Positions 17,365-25,285 of a stretch of DNA of 62,044 nucleotides are shown here, in pieces. Origin of the DNA: Nocardia vinacea NBRC 16497 (GTDB taxonomy: Bacteria > Actinomycetota > Actinomycetes > Mycobacteriales > Mycobacteriaceae); the NCBI RefSeq assembly GCF_000308835.1, contig NZ_BAGN01000415.1, positions 1-62,044 on the forward strand. The letters are read 5' to 3'. A program made the position numbers and the translations under genes. Every line of letters begins with the position of its first letter. Position 1 is the first letter of the stretch. The notes beneath the pieces were generated by a model. It did not search any database. It saw only the letters and a program-made list of their open reading frames with translations, and was not told the DNA's origin.

Positions 17365-18246
17365 CTAACGGAGTTGCGCTGCGGCGAGCACTTCGGTAGC
17401 GATCAGTGGCACACCGAAAGGTTGATTTACGTTTCCGAGATCCACGGGCATGGTGATTCCGGTGATGAAGCGGGAGTCGTCGGTCACCAGGAAGAGAGCT
17501 GCATTAGCGATGTCATGAGGTTCGAGCCATAGCTCGGGGAGGAGGTTCAAACTCCGGAAAGCGAAGTCGGCGCCCTCGACAGTGCCTCCCGATTCGACCC
17601 CACACATTTTGGAGAGCATCACTTCGCTTGTTGCCATCGGTGTGTTCACGGTGCCCGGGCAGATCGCGTTCACGCGGATGCGGTAGGGCGCCAGGTCTGC
17701 TGACAGCGACCGCATCAACCCGAGAACCCCGGACTTGGCAGCGGCGTAGACGCCGAAATCGTTGACCGGTCGAAGCGCTGTCACCGAGGATGTCATGACA
17801 ATCGCGCCCCCATCTCCCTGTTTGATCAGCTGGGGAACGACAGCGCTGGCCGTGAACAGGACTCCCTTGAGGTTCGTGTCGAGAACGTCAACCATTGCTT
17901 GCTCGGAGGCGTTCCAACTACCTACGACTCCGATCCCGTGGTTGATAATTGCGATGTCCAAGCGGCCGAACTCCGACACGGCCTCGGCGACGGCGTTCTG
18001 CATCGCCGCTAGATCGCGTGCATCTGCACTTATGCCGAGACACCGCTGGCCGAGTTTCTCGACCAGTCTCACCGTCTCGGACAGGTCCTCCGGTGTTGAC
18101 ATCGGATACTCGACTGTCTCGAGCTGGGCCGCCAAGTCGGTTACGACGATCTGAGCGCCCTCGGCGGCAAGCGCGAGTGCATGTGCACGACCCTGACCGC
18201 GAGCGCCTCCTGTAATCAGGGCGACCTTGCCGCTTAGTTTTCCCAT
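17365..18246 (-). CDS. Mycofactocin-type SDR (293 aa)
   Basis: ATG 18246 (MGKLSGKVAL) has GGAGAA just upstream and is preferred over the in-frame start at 18282. TGGARGQGRAHA at 12-23 and the VEYPMSTPEDL insert are the subfamily signature. S153/S154, Y167 and K171 are intact, and the NAG motif is N102-H-G. A longer loop (SKMCGVESGGTVEGADFAFR) precedes the C-terminal part. It follows the VOC gene on the same strand with a 214-bp gap. The expected role is alcohol or ketone redox with mycofactocin as electron acceptor. Confidence 0.85.
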   Translation of the reverse strand: MGKLSGKVALITGGARGQGRAHALALAAEGAQIVVTDLAAQLETVEYPMSTPEDLSETVRLVEKLGQRCLGISADARDLAAMQNAVAEAVSEFGRLDIAIINHGIGVVGSWNASEQAMVDVLDTNLKGVLFTASAVVPQLIKQGDGGAIVMTSSVTALRPVNDFGVYAAAKSGVLGLMRSLSADLAPYRIRVNAICPGTVNTPMATSEVMLSKMCGVESGGTVEGADFAFRSLNLLPELWLEPHDIANAALFLVTDDSRFITGITMPVDLGNVNQPFGVPLIATEVLAAAQLR

Positions 18247-18460
18247 TTGGATTCTCCGTTCAGTTGTTCTGAGATAAGGCACATCTCACGCGGCGCGGTC
18301 GCGAGTCGAGACAGTGTGCTCGACGGGTCGACTAACGAACGCTGTGGTCATCCGCGATGAGGTGCGCCGATCGATGATGCGACGGGCGCAGGCGGTTATC
18401 GCGGACTCAGGAGATGGCAGTTCGGCCCTGAGCAGAAGCTCACATCTTTGGCCAGTTTGC

Positions 18461-19036
18461 TCACCAATTCAGCGTGCGAATTGGGTCGCTGCCGTCCCAG
18501 TTCTTACTGGCCTCCTCGACCATTGTGTTGAGTGCATTCAGCGACTCGCGGCTCTCCTGAATCTCCAACAAAAAGCCCAACTGATCGCGTGTCTCCAGAT
18601 AGGCAGTACGTACATCGCGAGACTGAATATCCATGGAAGACTTGATACCTCGCTCCGCGAGGTCGGCCATTGTTTGGTCGTACTCGTCGGTCATGAAGGC
18701 GACGTGATGGAATATCGACTGTCCTCCGGGGATCTCGCCTTCCTGCCCGAGGGTCCAGGCGGTCGGCTCGGCGCTGTGTTGGCACATCAATTCGAGTTGG
18801 ATGCCACCCATGTGCGCAAGAGCAAAGGTGAGGTCGACATGAGTCGCTTGGCCGCGGAACCACACCCCCTCGAGGGCGACATTGCGGCATACGTAGAACG
18901 GTCCGACGCCAATGGAGGTCCATTGCGCCATGGCCTTGTCGATGTCACCGACCATCATGCCGATCTGGATGATCTCTCGACCTCCGGCGAGCTCTCTGGC
19001 GCTGGCGGATGATGCGGGGGAGATGGGGGTGCTCAC
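18461..19036 (-). CDS. VOC (glyoxalase/epimerase-fold) protein (191 aa)
   Basis: GTG 19036 follows GAGGAG. It is a single vicinal-oxygen-chelate unit: beta strand IIQIGMMVGDIDKAM, GGIQLELM, FHHVAFMTDEYDQTM and GFLLEIQE. The likely metal set is Q, E, H and E, with Gln at the first usual His position. The family includes methylmalonyl-CoA epimerase, glyoxalase I and ring-cleavage dioxygenases, but the protein is too short for a two-domain extradiol enzyme. It heads a leftward pair with the SDR at 17365, under operator site 4. The reaction is not predictable. Confidence 0.8.
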   Translation of the reverse strand: MSTPISPASSASARELAGGREIIQIGMMVGDIDKAMAQWTSIGVGPFYVCRNVALEGVWFRGQATHVDLTFALAHMGGIQLELMCQHSAEPTAWTLGQEGEIPGGQSIFHHVAFMTDEYDQTMADLAERGIKSSMDIQSRDVRTAYLETRDQLGFLLEIQESRESLNALNTMVEEASKNWDGSDPIRTLNW

Positions 19037-19138
19037 GGTTGAAACTCCTCGAGAAGGGGTGGTCCAGCTCTGAGGCCGGGGCTGTCGAACCGCCGCGATT
19101 GCGGGTGGGCATGCGCACTACGTTTTGTGCTGTGTCTC

Positions 19139-19183
19139 ACAGTACAGAGCTGCGATGATCGAATCAACCGACTGGTCGGATGA
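19139..19183 (-). promoter_or_regulatory. Promoter plus palindromic operator, site 4
   Basis: On the minus strand TTGATT (19167-19162), a 17-bp spacer and TACTGT (19144-19139) point at the VOC gene (start 19036). The operator CAACC-GACTGGTC-GGATG (19165-19182) overlaps the -35 box, so a bound repressor would exclude polymerase. Confidence 0.65.
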
Positions 19184-19287
19184 TCTGGCCGCATTTCTCT
19201 CGATGACCGACGGTTGGGCTTGTGTCCGTGGAATCCATTGCGCGAGTACGCCCTCTATCTCCGCCACGTAGTTCGAGGGCGGCCGAT

Positions 19288-20697
19288 TCATCTGGGCCTG
19301 CGCGGCCGACTGACGACCTTGCCGGGATTCATCAGGTTGACAGGATCAAGTGCGTGTTTGACGGCGCGCTGCATGTCCAGAGCGACCTCGCTGAGCTCGG
19401 CTTCCAGAAGGTCGACCTTGAGTGCTCCCACGCCGTGCTCTCCGGTGATCGTCCCTCCGAGGCGGAGGCCGAGCCGCGCGATCTCGCTGAACGCGCGTTC
19501 GGCGATTGCGACTGATTCCCGGTCGGAGGCGTCGAACACTATGCAGGGGTGCATGTTTCCGTCCCCAGCATGGCCGAAGACGGCGATTGTGGCTGCGAGT
19601 TCACCAGCGATGGTGCGTACACCACTGAGAAATGAACTCAACTGCGTGATCGGTACCGCGACATCTTCGACCAGGGTGGTGCCCAGCTGTTCGATGGCAG
19701 TTCCAGCCATCCGCCGGATAGCGGTGATCTCCGCACCCTCGTGAGGGTCGTTGGTGGAGAATGCCGTTGTCGCGCCCGAGTCGAGCGCAGCCTTTTCCAT
19801 GAGTTGCGCATCCCGAGAGCATGATTCGGCCTGGGGGGAATCTGTCTGACAGATGAGAACAGCCTCCGAACCCGGGGAGAACTCGAGCGATTTCCACCGC
19901 CTCAACGCATCCAAGGTCTGCGCGTCCATGATCTCGAGCATTGACGGAATACAGCCCTGCATTATCGAGCGTACGGCGTCGCTGGCCGCGGCCAGCGACG
20001 GAAATTCTGCGACAACGGTCGATCGCGCAGGTCCGGGTTGTCGCACCAATCGCACGGTCACTTCAGTGACGATTCCAAGGATGCCTTCCGAACCTACGAA
20101 CAGCCCCGTGAGGTCGAGACCGGCAACACCTTTTCGCGATCGGCGGCCCAACCGGGTGCTGCGGCCGTCGGCAAGGACTACCTCGAGGCCCAGCACGTAG
20201 TCGCGAGTGACTCCGTACTTCACGCAGCACAGGCCGCCTGCGTTCGTGGCGATGTTGCCGCCGATGGTGGAGATTTCCTGACTTCCGGGATCGGGCGGGT
20301 AATAGAGGTTGTGTTCGGCCACAGCACGGGACAGGTCGCCGTTGACCACGCCTGGCTGAACTACGGCTGTCGCGTTCGCTGAGTCGATCTCGAGAATTCG
20401 GTTCATCTTTTCTAGCGACAGGACAAGGCAATCTGCGACGGCTGTCGCGCCACCGCTGAGTCCGGTTCCTGCGCCACGTGGAACGATGGGAATCCGGTGC
20501 TTCGTCGCCAACCGGCATAGTGTTTCGACCTCAGACCTACTGTTCGGGAATGCCACCCCGATGGGTTGCTGCGCTTTTACGAATGACGCGTGGTCTGTCA
20601 CGTAGCCGAGCATTGCGTCCGAGTCTGCAATCAAGCGGGTGTTCGGGAGGAGTGTCCGAGCTTCTGAGATCAGGGGGTGAACGGCAGATGCTGTCAC
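19288..20697 (-). CDS. FAD-linked oxidase, GlcD / D-lactate dehydrogenase type (469 aa)
   Basis: GTG 20697 gives an N-terminus leading directly into the PCMH FAD domain: PIVPRGAGTGLSGGA, then TVVQPG-like AVVQPGVVNGDL, PDPGSQEISTIGGNIATNAGG and GLFVGSEGILGIVTEVTVRL. The C-terminal cap has the HAGDGNMHP motif of 2-hydroxyacid oxidases and GGTITGEHGVG. It oxidises a 2-hydroxyacid or related alcohol to the keto acid using FAD. It lies 27 bp behind the alpha/beta hydrolase gene in the leftward unit under site 5. The substrate is probably a hydroxyacid released in the pathway. Confidence 0.9.
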   Translation of the reverse strand: MTASAVHPLISEARTLLPNTRLIADSDAMLGYVTDHASFVKAQQPIGVAFPNSRSEVETLCRLATKHRIPIVPRGAGTGLSGGATAVADCLVLSLEKMNRILEIDSANATAVVQPGVVNGDLSRAVAEHNLYYPPDPGSQEISTIGGNIATNAGGLCCVKYGVTRDYVLGLEVVLADGRSTRLGRRSRKGVAGLDLTGLFVGSEGILGIVTEVTVRLVRQPGPARSTVVAEFPSLAAASDAVRSIMQGCIPSMLEIMDAQTLDALRRWKSLEFSPGSEAVLICQTDSPQAESCSRDAQLMEKAALDSGATTAFSTNDPHEGAEITAIRRMAGTAIEQLGTTLVEDVAVPITQLSSFLSGVRTIAGELAATIAVFGHAGDGNMHPCIVFDASDRESVAIAERAFSEIARLGLRLGGTITGEHGVGALKVDLLEAELSEVALDMQRAVKHALDPVNLMNPGKVVSRPRRPR

Positions 20698-20724
20698 GGC
20701 TGAGATCTCCGATTCATGATCACA

Positions 20725-21558
20725 CTATGTGTTGTTCGGAGTGAGGAATGTGTGAACCAGGCGGGCAAACGCATCAGCGTGCTCGATCTGAGTCCAGTGT
20801 CCGCACCTACCGAAAACATGTAGCTGGCTATTATCGATGAGCTCGAGCATCCGTTCGGAAGTCGAAAGTGGAATCACTTTGTCGTCTCGGCCGTGTACGA
20901 GCAGCGTAGGGTGGCTGATTTTGCGGATCTGGGCGTCGTCGTAAGCCAGGGCTTCCACCCATCGCTGACGTGGCGCCGGAAACATGCTGGAATAGGCTCC
21001 CTGAACACCATCCCGGGCGCTAGCCGCGTAGCGTAGCTGCGCTAGGTCGTCGCTGACAAGCGACTGGTCGTACGCGAATAAGCGCATGATCGCCTTCATG
21101 TTCTCGGGAGAGGGTTCGTAGCCCCACACTGCGTCGAGTCCGGGCGTCAGTTCGAAGGGAACTCCGCAAGAGCCCATCAGTATCAACTTGTCGATCCGGT
21201 CGGGATGGGCGATCGCCAGCGCCAAGGCCATGGAGCCACCGAATGAGTTGCCTATCACGTGTGTCTTGCCCACATCAAGCGCATCGAGAAAGTCGACAAT
21301 GTGTTGGAGCCAGAGTCGTCGTGAGTACTCCGTCCCGTCCGGTACTTGTGTGTATCCGAAGCCGGCCAGATCGGGAGCGAGTATCCGAAAGTAGGGTGAG
21401 AGGTCGCGGATAGATAAGCGCCAATTTGCGAAGGCGCTTACACCGGGACCTGATCCATGTAGTAGCAGAACCGGCTGACCGGAACCTGAGTCGTGATAGT
21501 TGGTTACAAATTCACCTGCCTGAATCGTGCTACCGATTTCAGGGTTGTTTGAATTCAT
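20725..21558 (-). CDS. Alpha/beta hydrolase, meta-cleavage-product-hydrolase type (277 aa)
   Basis: ATG 21558 (MNSNNPEIG) has AGAGGAA upstream and is preferred over the start at 21639. LLLHGSGPGVSAFANW is the oxyanion region of C-C bond hydrolases such as BphD and HsaD. GNSFGG carries the nucleophilic Ser, GRDDKVIP the Asp and GRCGHWTQIEHA the His. Enzymes of this group hydrolyse vinylogous 1,5-diketones, but relatives also open esters and lactones. No extradiol dioxygenase is seen in the window, so an ester, lactone or beta-diketone substrate is equally plausible. Confidence 0.85.
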   Translation of the reverse strand: MNSNNPEIGSTIQAGEFVTNYHDSGSGQPVLLLHGSGPGVSAFANWRLSIRDLSPYFRILAPDLAGFGYTQVPDGTEYSRRLWLQHIVDFLDALDVGKTHVIGNSFGGSMALALAIAHPDRIDKLILMGSCGVPFELTPGLDAVWGYEPSPENMKAIMRLFAYDQSLVSDDLAQLRYAASARDGVQGAYSSMFPAPRQRWVEALAYDDAQIRKISHPTLLVHGRDDKVIPLSTSERMLELIDNSQLHVFGRCGHWTQIEHADAFARLVHTFLTPNNT

Positions 21559-21691
21559 GGTTCCTCTTTGTGTGTCGCCACGACGCCAATCTCTCGGGGC
21601 CATGAGGGAACTCGCGGGAATGAATCGGCGCTTCGGCATGCCGCGTGCTCAACAGAGTTGGTGTTCATGCGATGATGCGACGAGCCGCCGA

Positions 21692-22519
21692 TCAGGCCTT
21701 GCGGAGCAGTCCGGCGTCGACCGGCAGGCAGACTCCGGTTACATACCGCGCCTCGTCGGAGGCGAGCCAGAGAACGGCGTTGGAAATATCGACGGGGTCC
21801 ATCCAGCCCACCGGAAGCGCATTCATCGCCCGCGCGATCGCTGCACCCGCCTCAGGCGTCGGGTTGTCGGGGTTGTAGAGGCGGTCGAGGGATTCGTTCA
21901 GAACCATGGGTGTGCCCGTGTTGCCGGGTAGGACTGCGTTGACGCGGATGCCGTACTCCGAGACCTCGTTGACGAGAGTGCTCACCATGCCGTTTACGCC
22001 ATTCTTGGCGGCAACATAGTGGATGACGTTCGCATATCCCTTCGCAGCCGCTACTGAACTCGTGACGATGATCGAACCCCCATTGCCCGCGGAGATCATC
22101 GAGGGCAGCACTGCACGAATCGTGCGGAAGACGCCGGTCAGATTTATCGCGATCATGTCGTCCCACATCTGATCGGATATCTCTAATACGGGAGCATAAC
22201 TGCTGATACCGGCGTTGGCGCTGACGACATCGATGTGCCCGAACTCGGACAGTCCTTCGTCGACCACGCTCTGCAATTGTGCGGAATCGCGGACGTCGGC
22301 CTGCCGCGCGACAATTCGACGATCCAGCTTCTGGACTTCACGAACGGTCTCGTCGAGATCGCCCATCGTAGACATCTCGTATGGCACCGAGTCGACCTGT
22401 GCGCAGATGTCGAGCGCTATGATGTCGGCGCCCTCTTCTGCTAGTCGGACCGCGTGGGAGCGTCCTTGTCCTCGAGCGGCCCCGGTGATCATTGCTACTT
22501 TGCCTTCCAACCGTCCCAT
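21692..22519 (-). CDS. Mycofactocin-type SDR (275 aa)
   Basis: ATG 22519 (MGRLEGKVAM) follows GGGAGG; the frame extends 45 codons upstream but has no RBS there. TGAARGQGRSHAVRLAEEGA and VPYEMSTMGDL mark the subfamily. S154/S155, Y168 and K172 are intact, and the C-terminus is TGVCLPVDAGLLRKA. It leads the leftward unit with the hydrolase and FAD oxidase. It is closest by eye to the SDR at 7185. Expected role: alcohol oxidation tied to mycofactocin. Confidence 0.88.
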   Translation of the reverse strand: MGRLEGKVAMITGAARGQGRSHAVRLAEEGADIIALDICAQVDSVPYEMSTMGDLDETVREVQKLDRRIVARQADVRDSAQLQSVVDEGLSEFGHIDVVSANAGISSYAPVLEISDQMWDDMIAINLTGVFRTIRAVLPSMISAGNGGSIIVTSSVAAAKGYANVIHYVAAKNGVNGMVSTLVNEVSEYGIRVNAVLPGNTGTPMVLNESLDRLYNPDNPTPEAGAAIARAMNALPVGWMDPVDISNAVLWLASDEARYVTGVCLPVDAGLLRKA

Positions 22520-22743
22520 TGCGGCCTCCCGGTTTCCTAGATTCTTGCCGCCATCCGACTGCGCGGCCTCCGAATTCCCAGGCGCGGCATCGACTCGCGG
22601 CCTAGCGAACCCGAGACTTGTTGCGGCTCTTAGACGCCGAGCGGGGATCCCCATGAGACCTTCTCTTCGAGAAGCTGCGTCTGGTGCGTGCGTCTCATGG
22701 ACGGGCAGCAGCGTAACTCGCTCTCACGCTGCGGGTCAAGAGT

Positions 22744-22763
22744 GTGACCGACTAGTCGGTCAC
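22744..22763 (-). promoter_or_regulatory. Perfect palindromic operator, site 5
   Basis: GTGACCGACTAGTCGGTCAC is a perfect 20-bp palindrome with the same 8-bp core spacing as the other sites. It lies 225 bp upstream of the SDR starting at 22519 (minus). A separate 13-bp palindrome, TTCGGCAGCCGAA, is at 22770-22782. No clear -35/-10 pair was found next to it. Confidence 0.75.
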
Positions 22764-22811
22764 CCAGACTTCGGCAGCCGAAGGGTTGGGTTGTGGTGGA
22801 GGGCGGAATGC

Positions 22812-22865
22812 TTGACGCCGAATGTGACGATGGTTACATTCACACTCGACCGACTAATCGGTCGA
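22812..22865 (+). promoter_or_regulatory. Promoter with two overlapping inverted repeats, site 6
   Basis: TTGACG (22812-22817), a 17-bp spacer and TACATT (22835-22840) form a near-ideal promoter for the SDR at 22964. TCGACCGACTAATCGGTCGA (22846-22865) begins five bases after the -10 box, covering the expected +1. A second inverted repeat, GAATGTGAC-N4-GTTACATTC (22820-22841, one mismatch), covers the spacer and -10, suggesting a second regulator. Confidence 0.8.
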
Positions 22866-22963
22866 AGCGAGGGCGATGATCCTCCAGAAGGGCGTCAGAG
22901 CCGGCCGATTTCTGCCCGGGGACTCAGAGCAGGGTTTGTGGTGCCGCGATAGAAGGGAAGAAA

Positions 22964-23875
22964 ATGAACTCGGAAATCTTGAGCGGCAGGGTGGCGATCG
23001 TGACCGGCGCGGGGCAGGGAATGGGACGCGAGCATGCACTCTTGCTCAGTCGCCTGGGCGCATCGATTGTGGTCAACGGTGTTGACGAGTTCAATGCAAC
23101 AAAGGTCGCAGATGAGATTCGCTCAGAGGGGGGATCGGCGGCCGCGTGCCGAGCAGATGTCTCGGACCCCAGCGGGGCCGCGGAGGTTATCGAAACCGCG
23201 ATCACCAGTTTCGGAGGCCTGCATATTGTGGTCAGCAACGCGGCAATCATCAATAGCATCTCGTTCGCTGAGATGGATCATGCCGAGTTCGACCGGGTTA
23301 TGAAGGTCAATGCCTATGGCGCGTTCAACGTGGTCAAAGAGGCATGGCCGCACCTGATGCGGCAACGATTCGGCCGAATCGTCATGGTGAGTTCATCCAG
23401 TGCGTGGATCCCACAGTCGCAGATCGGGCACTACGCGGCGTCCAAAGGGGCTGTCTTGGGCCTATCGCAGACTCTCGCCGCCGAGGGTTCCGAGCATGGG
23501 ATCACGGTCAACGTACTCGCTCCTGGGGCATTCACCGGGATGCTCGGCGCTCAGGCGGACCGAGAGACTGTCCATCGAGTCAAGACCACGATGCCTGCGC
23601 GACTCGTTGCTCCGGCCGTCGCTTGGCTTGTCCGAGACGAAAACACACGTACTGGAGAAATCTTCGAAGTTGCGGCTGGGCGCGTCGCCCGCAACTTCGT
23701 CGGATCCACCAAAGGATACTGGAACCGGGAATTGTCCCTAGAGGATCTGCAGGAGCACGCGAGGGATGTCGATGAACTCGACGGTCACGCGGTGCTCACA
23801 AACACCATCGATCTCGTGCAGTGGATGACAAAGAACACTGGATGGGAACTGCCGCCGCTCACACCCGCGGAATGA
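22964..23875 (+). CDS. SDR, multifunctional-enzyme type (303 aa)
   Basis: ATG 22964 follows GAAGGGAAG. TGAGQGMG is at 14-21, Y157 and K161 form the YxxxK pair, and a serine run at 143-146 supplies the catalytic Ser. The usual NNAG is S91-N-A-A, a small departure that still keeps Asn. The C-terminal extension (about 240-303, EHARDVDELDGHAV and WMTKNTGWELPPL) is typical of the hydroxyacyl dehydrogenase-like group. It stands alone under site 6, divergent from the SDR unit at 22519. NAD-linked hydroxyacyl or ring-alcohol oxidation is inferred. Confidence 0.85.
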   Translation: MNSEILSGRVAIVTGAGQGMGREHALLLSRLGASIVVNGVDEFNATKVADEIRSEGGSAAACRADVSDPSGAAEVIETAITSFGGLHIVVSNAAIINSISFAEMDHAEFDRVMKVNAYGAFNVVKEAWPHLMRQRFGRIVMVSSSSAWIPQSQIGHYAASKGAVLGLSQTLAAEGSEHGITVNVLAPGAFTGMLGAQADRETVHRVKTTMPARLVAPAVAWLVRDENTRTGEIFEVAAGRVARNFVGSTKGYWNRELSLEDLQEHARDVDELDGHAVLTNTIDLVQWMTKNTGWELPPLTPAE

Positions 23876-24036
23876 GGATTCGGGAAAGTGCACTCTGAAG
23901 AGGCAACGGCGATTTCACGTATCACAGTGGTCCTCGGGACAACACCGAATCTGCTAGCCAGGGGGCCGGCCACCCGCCGAGCCCGCTGCACGCGGAGGGA
24001 CGAGAAAGTCATTGTCATCCCGTATCCGGCTTGCCG

Positions 24037-24365
24037 TCAGTGCCCGGACCTCCCACCGTCAACCGCCGGGGTCGAGCCGGTGATATAGGTCGAGGTCTCA
24101 CTCGCGAGAAAGACGATGGCAGTGTCAAGTTCGCGCTGGAGCCCATCCTTCCCAGCGGCGAGATGTGTTCGATGAAGGAATGCAGTGGACCGGATGGAAT
24201 AGATGCGGCAAGCTCGGACTGGAAGGGGGACCGCGTTCACATGGATGCGATTACGACCCGCCCACTGCTGTGAGAGGTCTCGGGTCGGGCCGATTACTGC
24301 TGCCTTGCTCGATGTGTACGCCGCCTGCGGCGAATAGGACTGGATCAGATCGCGGCCGACCGAGG
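24037..24365 (-). pseudogene. SDR remnant, degraded copy of the gene at 42 kb
   Basis: The C-terminal ~105 codons match the SDR at 41971-42783 piece by piece: SYSPQAAYTSSKAAVIG, RDLSQQWAGR, HVNAV, LQRELDTAIVFLAS, YITGST and VDGG-SGH. The segment after HVNAV is scrambled by frameshifts (AVPLPVRACRIYSIRS in place of AVAPGYFESEL), and the N-terminal Rossmann half is missing. YxxxK survives. It lies between the SDR at 22964 and the TetR gene. Confidence 0.7.
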
Positions 24366-24571
24366 GTGACGAGGTATCCGGCCACGCCTGATGGTCGACC
24401 GTCGGTCCTGCCGAGCACTCACTGGCTGCACCGAGCTTGTGCATTTCACGACCAGCGGCCTTGATCATGGTGCTGTGCAACATGTTCGATATCGCGCCGG
24501 ATGTGCGCGCCCCTATTCGAAAGAACCGTGGGGTGTTGTGCGAGGCCGGGGTCGGCGGCTCGGTCATCGTC

Positions 24572-24598
24572 TATGCTGTCGACCGACCGACCGTTCGA
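24572..24598 (+). promoter_or_regulatory. Promoter/operator of the TetR gene, site 7 (degenerate)
   Basis: TATGCT (24572-24577) is a plausible -10; no good -35 is seen. CGACC-GACCGACC-GTTCG (24580-24597) keeps the half-site spacing but with a mismatched right half. It lies about 60 bp before GTG 24659, consistent with weak autoregulation. Confidence 0.5.
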
Positions 24599-24658
24599 AT
24601 GCGCTTTCCGTCATGCAGAATGATTAGTTACCAGCTTGAAATTCCCGTGGAGGCGACT

Positions 24659-25285
24659 GTGAAGGCCAAATTTAAGGCCCCGCTCAAGAGCGAGACCAAC
24701 CCGAGCGCCAGCGCATTGGAGCGGCGTGCCGAGATCGTCAGCAAGGCTGCCGCACTGTTTGATGAGATGGGCTACCACTCGACGTCAATGGACGATATCG
24801 CCAGGGCGGTGGGGCTGGCGAAACCGACATTATACCACTACTACCGCAGCAAGGACGCGATCCTTGTAGCGATCCATGAGGAGATCATTTCCTTGCTTCA
24901 CGACCGTCAGCTTGCTCGTGAGGCGGAAGATTCCAGCCCAGCGGAGCAGCTGCATGGCGTGATGTTCGACATCCTTGATCTGATGAGGACTCATCCGGGC
25001 CACGTGCGGGTGTACTTCGAGCACCGCCGGGAACTCCCCGATGACGCGCGGGAAGAAGCTCAGAAGGCACGCAACGAGTACTTCTACTCTGTGCGTAAAA
25101 TCTTCGAAGCGGGCCAGCTGAACGGGGACTTCACCGGGAGCCCCAACCTTTCGACAATCGCCCTGTTCTCTCTCTGCAACTCGGCCTACCAGTGGTACGG
25201 CTCGCCTGATGGACCGTACTCGACCCGTGAGGCCGCCGACTACTTCTACGGGCTGATCTTGAACGGTGTGGCTGCTAGAGGTTGA
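24659..25285 (+). CDS. TetR-family regulator, candidate master repressor (208 aa)
   Basis: GTG 24659 (MKAKFKAPLKSE) has GGAGG at 24649-24653; the frame is open further upstream, but those codons run through the operator. The HTH domain is at about 20-65 (IVSKAAALFDEMGYHSTSMDDIARAVGL, then KPTLYHYYRSKDAIL), close to the KstR2/FadR-like group that binds acyl-CoA or similar ligands. The C-terminal ligand domain has normal length. It lies centrally among the twelve palindromes and has a degenerate copy in its own promoter, which makes it the best candidate for binding them. Its 3' end overlaps the convergent lactonase-like gene by 11 bp. Confidence 0.88.
   Translation: MKAKFKAPLKSETNPSASALERRAEIVSKAAALFDEMGYHSTSMDDIARAVGLAKPTLYHYYRSKDAILVAIHEEIISLLHDRQLAREAEDSSPAEQLHGVMFDILDLMRTHPGHVRVYFEHRRELPDDAREEAQKARNEYFYSVRKIFEAGQLNGDFTGSPNLSTIALFSLCNSAYQWYGSPDGPYSTREAADYFYGLILNGVAARG

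Noticed and set aside
18320..18331. TCGACGGGTCGA palindrome near the SDR at 18246
   Set aside because: The half-sites are only 2 bp apart rather than 8 bp, so it does not fit the regulon motif. Short TCGAC palindromes are expected by chance in this composition.
18461..19036. VOC protein as an extradiol ring-cleavage dioxygenase
   Set aside because: It has one VOC unit of 191 residues and Gln at the first metal position, whereas extradiol enzymes of this class have two domains and a His-His-Glu triad.
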